DNA of 9,131 bases from JBGZFC01 sp964346495 (lineage in GTDB: Bacteria > Bacteroidota > Bacteroidia > Bacteroidales > Dysgonomonadaceae): contig CAYFUW010000080.1 in NCBI GenBank assembly GCA_964346495.1, forward strand, positions 1 through 9,131, written 5' to 3'. The notes beneath the pieces are model-generated. The model did no database searches, was not told the DNA's origin, and saw only the letters and a program-made list of their open reading frames with translations. This document shows, piece after piece, positions 1-5,638 of the stretch (its first letter is position 1; the number at the start of each line of letters is the position of its first letter). The position numbers and the translations under genes are program-made.

Positions 1-106
1 CATTTCCAACCAATGTCCAGTTGTTAGGTTTATTTTCTACCTTATCTGTTTGAGCTGAAGCAGTCAAACAAATAAGAACAAAAAAGAGTAAAACAATTTT
101 TTTCAT
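1..106 (-). CDS. Secreted protein, N-terminal part only (gene runs off the window)
   Basis: Reading leftwards from an ATG at 106-104 gives 35 codons with no stop, so the gene continues beyond base 1. The product begins MKKIVLLFFVLICLTASAQT: a short basic start, a hydrophobic core and a small-residue cleavage site (ASA-Q), which is a typical signal peptide. The mature part begins with a polar stretch (TDKVENKPNN) followed by WTLVGN. In Bacteroidota an early Trp-containing motif after such a linker is seen in some outer-membrane beta-barrel proteins, for example the DUF3078 family, but 35 residues are too few to decide. No strong Shine-Dalgarno sequence or promoter box was found upstream. The export signal is well supported; the family is not. 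Confidence 0.75.
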   Translation of the reverse strand, partial: MKKIVLLFFVLICLTASAQTDKVENKPNNWTLVGN

Positions 107-528
107 ACGCGTATTTATTGATGATTTTAATAAATTTTTAAGAGACTTTTTTGTTGTAACTCTTGAAATATCTCGTAAGGATAGGTATTATTTTTTAATA
201 AGAGTAAAAAATATAAAAAATTCGTAGTCGAAAATTAGATTTTTGTTGAAACTATTTAATTGTTTCCGGAGAAAAGGATATTTTATTGTCTGTTTAATGG
301 CAAAAGTGTCATATAATAATATGTAGATAGATGCGCTTTTTGATTAGATTTAAAGCCTTGAAATCGGGAGAAATAAGATGTAAAAAAGTGCAATGGAGAT
401 GTAAAATGCTAAATTAGTGAATTATATAAAAGTGTCGATTTTGTTGAAAAATTGTTAAGTATTCATTTTGTGTCTTTATCTGTAAGTTTTAATGACTCTA
501 TTTCTATTTTTATTAAGCATACATCTGG
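107..528. other. Intergenic region with no gene recognised
   Basis: This AT-rich stretch separates the 5' end of the secreted-protein gene from the 3' end of hemW, which both lie on the minus strand. It should hold the promoter of the left gene. I see only a weak -7-like box on the minus strand (TAATTTTC, 237-230) without a properly spaced TTTG. I saw no open reading frame with a plausible start, no tRNA-like cloverleaf and no strong terminator hairpin behind hemW. Two short words recur (TTTTGTTGAAA at 241 and 439; AAAAGTGTC at 302 and 428), in opposite order and not in tandem. Confidence 0.6.
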
Positions 529-1653
529 CTAAATCCACATCAAGTCGCTCATAATTCCGTCGGAGATAAAAATGCCTTTTTGTGTTAGTATTAGCGAGTC
601 GTTTTTTATATATAAAAGGTCGTGCCTGATTAGTTTTTCAGCGTTTGTTAGACAAAAATCGTACAATTCATAACCGAAACTATTTTTTAGTGTTACCAGA
701 TTTACACCCCAAACTGTGCGAAGTCCGGTAAGGATAAACTCATTATATTGTTGATATTTGGTTAGATACTCTATTTCCGATTCAGGTATTATGCCGTTGT
801 TGATTTCTAAATATTCATTAAGCGAAGATCTGTTCCAAGACCTGTTTTTTCCGTTATAGGAGTGAGCCGAAGGTCCAAGTCCGATATAATTTTTGTTTTG
901 CCAATACGATGTGTTATGTTTTGAATACATTTTATCGCGTGCAAAATTTGATATTTCGTAATGTTCAAAACCGTGAGCAGTCAATGTGGAGATAAGTGTA
1001 GAGAACATTTCTACGCTCAACTCATCCGATATTGGAACAATTTTGTTAGCTTCTAAAAGAGAGTAAAGCCTGGTCTGCTCTTCATATATAAGATGATAGG
1101 CTGAAATGTGCTGAACATTTAATTCAATTGCTTTTTGCAGATTATTTTTCCAAACTTCCATCGATTGGTCTGGTATTCCATACATCAGATCGATGCTAAT
1201 ATTATCGAATCCTGCATGCTGACAAAGTTTGACAACATCAACTGCCTTTTGTGCCGAGTGTCGTCTGTTTAAAAACTTCAAGTCATTATCATTAAAGCTC
1301 TGGATGCCAACACTAAGTCTGTTGAAAGGCATTGTTGTTAGTATCTCTATATAATCTGTAGAAAGGTCATCTGGATTTGCTTCAATTGTAATTTCAGCAT
1401 CAGATTCTATCCGAAAATTACTCTTTATGGAATTGAAGATTTGCAGAAAATACTTTTGTTGCAATTGTGAAGGAGTTCCGCCACCAAAATATATTGTGCT
1501 TATAGGTTCGTTTATTTCTTCTTTTCGTAAAACTATCTCTCTGCATAGCGCATCGGCAAAAGCATCAACTTTTGACTCTTCTGTTGTGCTAAAAAAGTCG
1601 CAATAGATACAGCGCGTCTTGCAAAAAGGTATATGAATGTAGATTCCTGCCAT
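529..1653 (-). CDS. hemW: Radical SAM heme chaperone HemW
   Basis: The 374-residue product is full length for HemW (formerly called HemN-like or coproporphyrinogen oxidase-like), a cytoplasmic protein that binds heme and delivers it to respiratory enzymes. The N-terminus carries the radical-SAM cluster motif C11-x3-C15-x2-C18 in the context IHIPFCKTRCIYCDF, with the aromatic residue before the third Cys typical of the HemN/HemW group. Further family motifs follow in order: GGGTPS (57-62), EANP (91-94), RLSVGIQSF (112-120), DLMYGIP (155-161), HISAYHL (182-188), YEISNFA (232-238) and GLGPSAHS (258-265). The C-terminal third is the HemN C-terminal domain. HemW is separated from true oxygen-independent coproporphyrinogen oxidase HemN by its shorter N-terminus and the Cys spacing without a fourth Cys. 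The ATG at 1653-1651 places the cluster motif at the usual distance. No Shine-Dalgarno sequence is present. The gene is transcribed divergently from the ygbA-like gene. Confidence 0.93.
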   Translation of the reverse strand: MAGIYIHIPFCKTRCIYCDFFSTTEESKVDAFADALCREIVLRKEEINEPISTIYFGGGTPSQLQQKYFLQIFNSIKSNFRIESDAEITIEANPDDLSTDYIEILTTMPFNRLSVGIQSFNDNDLKFLNRRHSAQKAVDVVKLCQHAGFDNISIDLMYGIPDQSMEVWKNNLQKAIELNVQHISAYHLIYEEQTRLYSLLEANKIVPISDELSVEMFSTLISTLTAHGFEHYEISNFARDKMYSKHNTSYWQNKNYIGLGPSAHSYNGKNRSWNRSSLNEYLEINNGIIPESEIEYLTKYQQYNEFILTGLRTVWGVNLVTLKNSFGYELYDFCLTNAEKLIRHDLLYIKNDSLILTQKGIFISDGIMSDLMWI

Positions 1654-1706
1654 AATTGAGTTGATTGTTTACTATGTGTTTTAAACACCATAATCAAATC
1701 GAACAA

Positions 1707-1737
1707 CAAATATATACATCTTAAATCATCCGTCAAA
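1707..1737 (-). promoter_or_regulatory. Promoter of hemW (Bacteroidota primary-sigma type)
   Basis: On the minus strand TTTG (1737-1734) is followed by 19 bases and then TATATTTG (1714-1707). This matches both boxes of the Bacteroidota consensus TTTG / TAnnTTTG at standard spacing. Transcription would start near 1700, leaving a leader of roughly 45-50 bases before the hemW ATG. Confidence 0.65.
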
Positions 1738-1759
1738 ACAGCAATAGGTTAAACTTTAT

Positions 1760-1791
1760 TTTGCATAAAAAATAAAAAAAGAGTACTTTTA
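1760..1791 (+). promoter_or_regulatory. Promoter of the ygbA-like/luxR-like unit
   Basis: TTTG at 1760-1763, 20 bases, then TACTTTTA at 1784-1791 gives a perfect -33 box and a -7 box with one mismatch. Transcription would start close to 1798, so the leader before the ATG at 1812 is very short. The box lies back-to-back with the hemW promoter, and only 22 bases separate the two -33 boxes, so one bound regulator could affect both directions. Confidence 0.5.
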
Positions 1792-1811
1792 CACAACTTT
1801 TGGAGAAGTAG

Positions 1812-2150
1812 ATGATAAACGAAGGCGAAAAAAGGGTTGTCAATAAGATGATACGTATCTATTGCAAATCGCATCATAATACGAGTTGCAGTTTATGCAG
1901 CCACTGTTTTGAATTGAGTAACTACGCGATGCATAGACTTGAAAAATGTCCTTTCGGCGAGCAGAAACCTACTTGCGAATCATGTTCGATACATTGTTAT
2001 AAAGAGGATATGCGTCAACAGATTCGGGAAGTAATGCGATTTGCCGGACCAAGAATGATTTTTGTGCATCCGGTTGATGCTCTACACCATCTTATTAAGA
2101 AATCGAAGAGAGGTAAGAGATATAAAGCTACACCCAAAAAGCAAATTTAG
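1812..2150 (+). CDS. ygbA: YgbA_NO family (nitrosative-stress associated) cysteine-rich protein
   Basis: This 112-residue cytoplasmic protein matches the pattern of the E. coli YgbA family (Pfam 'nitrous oxide-stimulated promoter'). It has an early MI-x-IYC segment with a following His pair (C18, H21, H22), then C26-x2-C29-x2-C32, C46, the block GEQKPTCESCSIHCYK with C55-x2-C58-x3-C62, and the block MRFAGPRMIFVHP (75-87). Eight cysteines in so short a protein suggest a metal or iron-sulfur site; no biochemical role is firmly established. In E. coli ygbA belongs to the NO-responsive NsrR regulon (established knowledge). The start is supported by GGAG at 1802-1805, six bases before the ATG and unusual for this window. 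The first ten residues and the basic tail (KKSKRGKRYKATPKK) are variable in such proteins. The regulator gene begins 15 bases downstream, so the two are likely cotranscribed. Family assignment is firm; the gene symbol is by homology. Confidence 0.85.
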   Translation: MINEGEKRVVNKMIRIYCKSHHNTSCSLCSHCFELSNYAMHRLEKCPFGEQKPTCESCSIHCYKEDMRQQIREVMRFAGPRMIFVHPVDALHHLIKKSKRGKRYKATPKKQI

Positions 2151-2165
2151 AAAACTTAAATAGCT

Positions 2166-3050
2166 GTGCAATATTTACAACTCGACACCGTAATGGCAGA
2201 TGTTCTTGCCGAACACAATGAGCTGATTCCTGTCCTGAATAGATTTGGGATAAGACTTGGAGTTGGTGATAAAACTATTGGTCAATTGTGTGAAGAGCAT
2301 AAACTCAATCCCGATTTTATACTAACCGTGCTAAATGTTTATCTGCACGAAAACTACCTGCCAGACAATGATTTGCCGTTGTTTGATGCAACGCTTATTG
2401 CCGACTATTTCAAGCACGCGATAAACAACTACACTCAAGAACTTGTGCCGAATATCGAAAAGCACTTGAACGCTTTTATTGCACTAAGTGGGTCCGATGA
2501 GGGAGAGTTGAGCGTACTGCAATCTGTTTTCGAAGAGTTTAAAAATCAACTTGAAAGTCATTTCAAGGGTGGGGTGAAACTCGGTACAGCCTTTCCCGAT
2601 GAGTTATTGCACGACCTTAAAACTATTTTAATCAAACACGTGTCGGGGAGATATAACCAAAACTTGTGCCATGCGGTAATATTCTCGATTCATAGTCTCG
2701 AAAAAGATTTGATAGTACATAACAGACTTCAAAGTAAAATTCTGAAACCGAAATTGAAAGAACTTAATTCTGATGATATCAACGATTTGCAATCGCAAAT
2801 GATAGATGAAACAGTTTCTCAAAATGGCAAACCTATGTTGCTTTCGAACCGCGAAATCGATGTTGTGAAACTTATATCGAAAGGATATACCAATAAAAAA
2901 ATAGCAGAAGAACTTCATATAAGCCTAAATACCGTGCTTACACATCGGAAAAATATTATTGCCAAGACGGGAATAAAAACAGTTTCGGGACTTACATTTT
3001 ACTGTATTTCCAATGGACTTATTGCACCCGGTGAGCATGGAATTAGATAA
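2166..3050 (+). CDS. LuxR-type regulator with RIC/ScdA-like and degenerate hemerythrin-like sensor domains
   Basis: This 294-residue protein has three parts. Residues 5-62 resemble the ScdA/DUF542 domain of the iron-centre repair protein RIC (YtfE), e.g. MADVLAEHNELIPVLNRFGI and the following KTI segment. The Cys-Cys pair usual there is replaced (LGVGDKTI, 31-38). Residues 75-200 are helical and resemble the hemerythrin-like domain of RIC. By eye, His132, His149 and His185 line up with iron-binding His residues, while positions expected to be His or Glu are Thr90, Gly136 and Gln189. Residues 224-288 are a LuxR/GerE helix-turn-helix (LSNREIDVVKLISKGYTNKK, then a recognition helix around SLNTVLTHRKNI). 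No receiver domain is present. The GTG at 2166 is preferred: an in-frame stop lies at 2157-2159, and the next start, ATG at 2193, would remove the first nine residues. It follows the ygbA-like gene by 15 bases, so an NO- or redox-related stimulus is inferred. The HTH is certain, the sensor domains likely, the signal unknown. Confidence 0.8.
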   Translation: MQYLQLDTVMADVLAEHNELIPVLNRFGIRLGVGDKTIGQLCEEHKLNPDFILTVLNVYLHENYLPDNDLPLFDATLIADYFKHAINNYTQELVPNIEKHLNAFIALSGSDEGELSVLQSVFEEFKNQLESHFKGGVKLGTAFPDELLHDLKTILIKHVSGRYNQNLCHAVIFSIHSLEKDLIVHNRLQSKILKPKLKELNSDDINDLQSQMIDETVSQNGKPMLLSNREIDVVKLISKGYTNKKIAEELHISLNTVLTHRKNIIAKTGIKTVSGLTFYCISNGLIAPGEHGIR

Positions 3051-3052
3051 AA

Positions 3053-3080
3053 AGGACTCAACAATTACATTGAGTTTTAT
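3053..3080 (+). terminator. Weak intrinsic terminator after the regulator gene
   Basis: ACTCAA (3056-3061) and TTGAGT (3070-3075) form a six-base-pair stem around an eight-base loop. The stem can be extended by two G-T pairs and one A-T pair into the run TTTT at 3075-3078. It begins only a few bases after the stop at 3048-3050. The stem is AT-rich and the T run short, so it may be leaky. Confidence 0.4.
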
Positions 3081-3172
3081 AGATATTTACTCAAATCATC
3101 AATTTTTGTGCAAATATATTTCGTCAAAATTCAAAACACTGTTAAATACTAAGATATTAGTTCTACAAACTC

Positions 3173-3203
3173 TTTTAAAAACAAACAATTTGTAGTAATT
3201 TTG
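3173..3203 (+). promoter_or_regulatory. Promoter of the mutA operon
   Basis: TAATTTTG at 3196-3203 is a perfect match to the Bacteroidota -7 box. TTTT at 3173-3176, 19 bases upstream, is a one-mismatch -33 box. Transcription would start near 3210, giving a leader of about 75 bases before the ATG at 3286. A small inverted repeat TGTTC/GAACA (3206-3210 and 3219-3223) straddles the predicted start and could be a regulatory site, though it is short. I recognise no cobalamin riboswitch in the leader. Confidence 0.5.
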
Positions 3204-3285
3204 TCTGTTCTAAAAATCGAACATATTAAAAATCTTAAAGTTAAAATCAAGAAAATAATTTCAAAATAATAAATAGAAGTAAATT

Positions 3286-5181
3286 ATGAGTAATCAAAGA
3301 GAAAAACTTTTTCAAGATTTTCCACCGGTAACCACAGAACAGTGGATGGAAGTTGTAACGCGCGACCTTAAAGGAGCAGACTTCCAAAAAAGACTGGTTT
3401 GGAGAACAAACGAAGGTTTTAATGTAAATCCTTTTTATCGTGCTGAAGACATTGAAGGTTTTCATTCGGTTAATAATTTACCGGGAGAATTTCCTTACAT
3501 CCGCAGCACCAGAAAAGACAACGTATGGTATGTACGTCAGGAAATAGACGTGCAAGATTTTGCCGAAGCCAACAGAAAAGCTGTTGAGTTGTTGGATAAA
3601 GGTGTAACTTCGTTCGGTTTTCATATTCCGAAAAACGGAGTAACAGCTGAAAACTTAGCTACTTTGCTTAAAGGTATTGCACCTGACAAAGTTGAGTTAA
3701 ATTTCCGCACCTGCATCACACGCTCAGTTGAGTTGGCGCAATTGGTAGTAGATTATGTTAAGGCACAAAATCTTAACTTAATGGAGTGTTTCGGTTCTAT
3801 CGAATTTGATCCGTTCCGTCAAATTTTGAAAAAAGGAGTGGACAATCCAAAATGGGTAGAACAAGCAGTTGAAATTGTGAAAATTACATCTGCACTTCCA
3901 CGTTATCGTGGTGTTACTGTTACAGGTAACTTTATGAACGATGCCGGAGCATACAGCTATCAAGAACTTGGCTACAGCTTATCTTATGGAAATCAGGTTT
4001 TAGGAAAACTTATCGAAAACGGAATTGAACCGGCTACAGCGGCTAAGAAAATCAAATTTCAATTTGGCGTAGGTTCAAACTACTTTATGGAAATTGCTAA
4101 ATTCCGTGCAGGACGCTGGTTGTGGGCAGAAATCGTAAATGCTTATAAACCACCATGTCCGCCTTATATTGACTGTGATAACACAGCAGAGGACGGAACT
4201 TGTTTGTGTGCAGCGAAAATGAATGCTCACGCCATTACATCACGCTTCAACCAATCGCTTTACGACCCGTATGTAAATATGTTGCGTACGCAAACCGAAG
4301 CTATGTCGGCAACTATCGGAGCTGTTGACTCGTTGACAGTTCGTCCATTCGACGAAGCGTTTGAAACACCAACTGAATTTGCAGAGCGTATCGCGGTAAA
4401 TCAACAACTATTGTTGAAAGAAGAGTCGCACTTTGACAAAGTTATCGACCCGGCATCGGGTTCTTATTATATTGAAAACCTGACTGTTTCACTTGCCGAG
4501 CAAGCATGGAAATTATTCCTTGAAACAGAAGAAGTTGGTTTCTACAACGCTCTTAAAGAAGGAACAGTACAAGATGCTATCAACGCATCGGGTAAAGCTC
4601 GTTTAGATGCAGTTGCGAAACGTCGCGAAATTATGCTTGGAACAAACCAATTCCCCAACTTTACAGAAAAAATGAACGATAAACTTGGTGATTTTGAACC
4701 TTGTCGTTCAAAAGGTGAATATGGTGAGCCTACATTGAAAAAACTAAATTGCTATCGCTTGGCTGACGAGTTTAACGAACTTCGCTTAGCTACAGAAAGA
4801 GCCAAAACTCCGAAAGTATTTATGCTTACTATCGGTAATTTGGCTATGCGCTTGGCTCGCTCGCAATTCTCAAGCAACTTCTTTGGATGTGCCGGATACG
4901 AAATTATCGACAATCTTGGTTTCGATACTATCGATGCCGGAGTTAAAGCTGCTCGTGAAAAAGGTGCTGATATTATCGTTCTTTGCTCAAGCGACGACGA
5001 ATATGCAACTCTTGCACCCGAAGCTTACGACAAGCTAAAAGGCGGCAAAGAGATATTAGTAGTTGCCGGAGCACCTGCTTGCATGGACGATTTGAAAGCT
5101 CACGGAATTGAGCATTTCATTAATGTTCGTAGCAATGTGTTGGAAACACTTCAAGCGTTTAATGCGAAATTGGTGAAGTAA
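3286..5181 (+). CDS. mutA: Methylmalonyl-CoA mutase small (beta) subunit
   Basis: This 631-residue chain is the non-catalytic partner of MutB in the adenosylcobalamin-dependent mutase that interconverts succinyl-CoA and (R)-methylmalonyl-CoA in propionate metabolism. Residues from about 40 to 480 form the TIM-barrel part: RYRGVTVTGNFMNDAGAYSY (206-225), FGVGSNYFMEIAKFRAGRWL (260-279) and DPYVNMLRTQTEAMSATIG (327-345) match the corresponding MutB segments. The C-terminal domain (about 508-631) keeps the cobalamin-domain fold pattern but lacks the axial-histidine motif. Where MutB has DGHDRG, MutA has LAMRLA, with Met521 in the place of the His. This is the normal state of small subunits. Compared with MutB there is an inserted cysteine-rich loop at about 289-309 (C291, C297, C306, C308). 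The ATG at 3286 follows a plausible promoter; no Shine-Dalgarno sequence is seen. The stop TAA (5179-5181) is also the first unit of a heptamer array. Identification is firm. Confidence 0.96.
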   Translation: MSNQREKLFQDFPPVTTEQWMEVVTRDLKGADFQKRLVWRTNEGFNVNPFYRAEDIEGFHSVNNLPGEFPYIRSTRKDNVWYVRQEIDVQDFAEANRKAVELLDKGVTSFGFHIPKNGVTAENLATLLKGIAPDKVELNFRTCITRSVELAQLVVDYVKAQNLNLMECFGSIEFDPFRQILKKGVDNPKWVEQAVEIVKITSALPRYRGVTVTGNFMNDAGAYSYQELGYSLSYGNQVLGKLIENGIEPATAAKKIKFQFGVGSNYFMEIAKFRAGRWLWAEIVNAYKPPCPPYIDCDNTAEDGTCLCAAKMNAHAITSRFNQSLYDPYVNMLRTQTEAMSATIGAVDSLTVRPFDEAFETPTEFAERIAVNQQLLLKEESHFDKVIDPASGSYYIENLTVSLAEQAWKLFLETEEVGFYNALKEGTVQDAINASGKARLDAVAKRREIMLGTNQFPNFTEKMNDKLGDFEPCRSKGEYGEPTLKKLNCYRLADEFNELRLATERAKTPKVFMLTIGNLAMRLARSQFSSNFFGCAGYEIIDNLGFDTIDAGVKAAREKGADIIVLCSSDDEYATLAPEAYDKLKGGKEILVVAGAPACMDDLKAHGIEHFINVRSNVLETLQAFNAKLVK

Positions 5182-5234
5182 GATTCAAGACGCAAGATAC
5201 AAGACACAAGACTTAAGACACAAGAACCAAGATT
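5179..5234. repeat. Upstream 7-base repeat array (eight units, consensus CAAGACA)
   Basis: Eight head-to-tail heptamers fill the whole gap between mutA and the next gene: TAAGATT, CAAGACG, CAAGATA, CAAGACA, CAAGACT, TAAGACA, CAAGAAC and CAAGATT. The phase is unbroken. The first unit contains the mutA stop codon and the last ends on the base before the ATG at 5235. The same heptamer returns in inverted orientation after that gene. Confidence 0.9.
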
Positions 5235-5588
5235 ATGAAGCATAATGTCAAAAAACTCGATATTTGGAGCCGTTCGGTAGATTTTGTAACAGAAATCTAT
5301 CAGCTAACGCAAAAGTATCCCAAAGAAGAGATTTTTGGATTAACAGCGCAAACACGCCGAGCGGCTGTTTCTGCACCGCTGAACATAGCCGAAGGTTCTG
5401 CTAAATCAAGCAACAAAGACTTCGCTCGATTTCTTGAAATGGCAATCGGCTCTTTGTTTGAAGTTGAAACTGCTCTTGTTATTGCTTGTAACTTGGATTA
5501 TATAAACAGTGAAGAATTATTAGATAAACAAACGAAAGTCAATGAACTACAGCCCATGATTAATGGCTTTAAAGACAAGTTAGATTAG
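5235..5588 (+). CDS. S23-type four-helix-bundle protein
   Basis: The 117-residue product is complete and belongs to the four-helix-bundle family first described from intervening sequences in 23S rRNA genes (S23/IVP family; the Avd protein of diversity-generating retroelements is related). Recognisable family features are the YPKEEIFGLTAQTRRAAVSA segment (28-47), LNIAEGSAKSS (49-59), and FARFLEMAIGSLFEVETALV (63-82), with the conserved N50-I-A-E-G54 and G72-S-L. It is small, helical and without signal peptide or membrane segment, so cytosolic. Family members are thought to bind nucleic acid; the role of solitary chromosomal copies is not known. Here it lies inside a metabolic operon, flanked by heptamer arrays in inverted orientation, and has no reverse transcriptase or template repeat next to it. 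The ATG at 5235 directly abuts the upstream array, and no ribosome binding site is evident. Family is firm; function is open. Confidence 0.88.
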   Translation: MKHNVKKLDIWSRSVDFVTEIYQLTQKYPKEEIFGLTAQTRRAAVSAPLNIAEGSAKSSNKDFARFLEMAIGSLFEVETALVIACNLDYINSEELLDKQTKVNELQPMINGFKDKLD

Positions 5589-5603
5589 ATATACTCTATC
5601 CAT

Positions 5604-5638
5604 TGTCTTGTGTCTATTGTCTTGTGTCTTGGTTCTAA
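5604..5638. repeat. Downstream 7-base repeat array, inverted orientation
   Basis: Five units read TGTCTTG, TGTCTAT, TGTCTTG, TGTCTTG and GTTCTAA; TGTCTTG is the exact reverse complement of CAAGACA in the upstream array. Bases 5619-5631 are a perfect 13-base inverted match to 5200-5212, and 5627-5635 match 5225-5233 the same way. A decayed unit (TATCCAT) may precede the array at 5597-5603. The last unit runs into the start codon of the next gene (CTAATG). Confidence 0.88.

Noticed and set aside
241..449. Recurring words TTTTGTTGAAA and AAAAGTGTC
   Set aside because: They occur only twice each, in opposite order and in very AT-rich DNA; chance is the best explanation.
1533..1736. Minus-strand frame overlapping the hemW start
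   Set aside because: It overlaps the well-supported hemW N-terminus in another frame and runs back through the hemW promoter.
3013..3195. Plus-strand 60-codon frame overlapping the end of the regulator gene
   Set aside because: It starts inside the regulator gene, has low-complexity AT-driven content and overlaps the terminator and promoter region of the mut operon.
3204..3285. Cobalamin riboswitch before mutA (also considered before mutB, 6550-6635)
   Set aside because: Both leaders are short, and I found no B12-box-like conserved segment or multi-stem structure.
5179..5234. CRISPR-like array
   Set aside because: Units are seven bases with no spacers; this is a simple tandem repeat.
5235..5588. 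Avd gene of a diversity-generating retroelement
   Set aside because: No reverse transcriptase, template repeat or variable repeat was seen in the window, so only the broader S23 family can be claimed.
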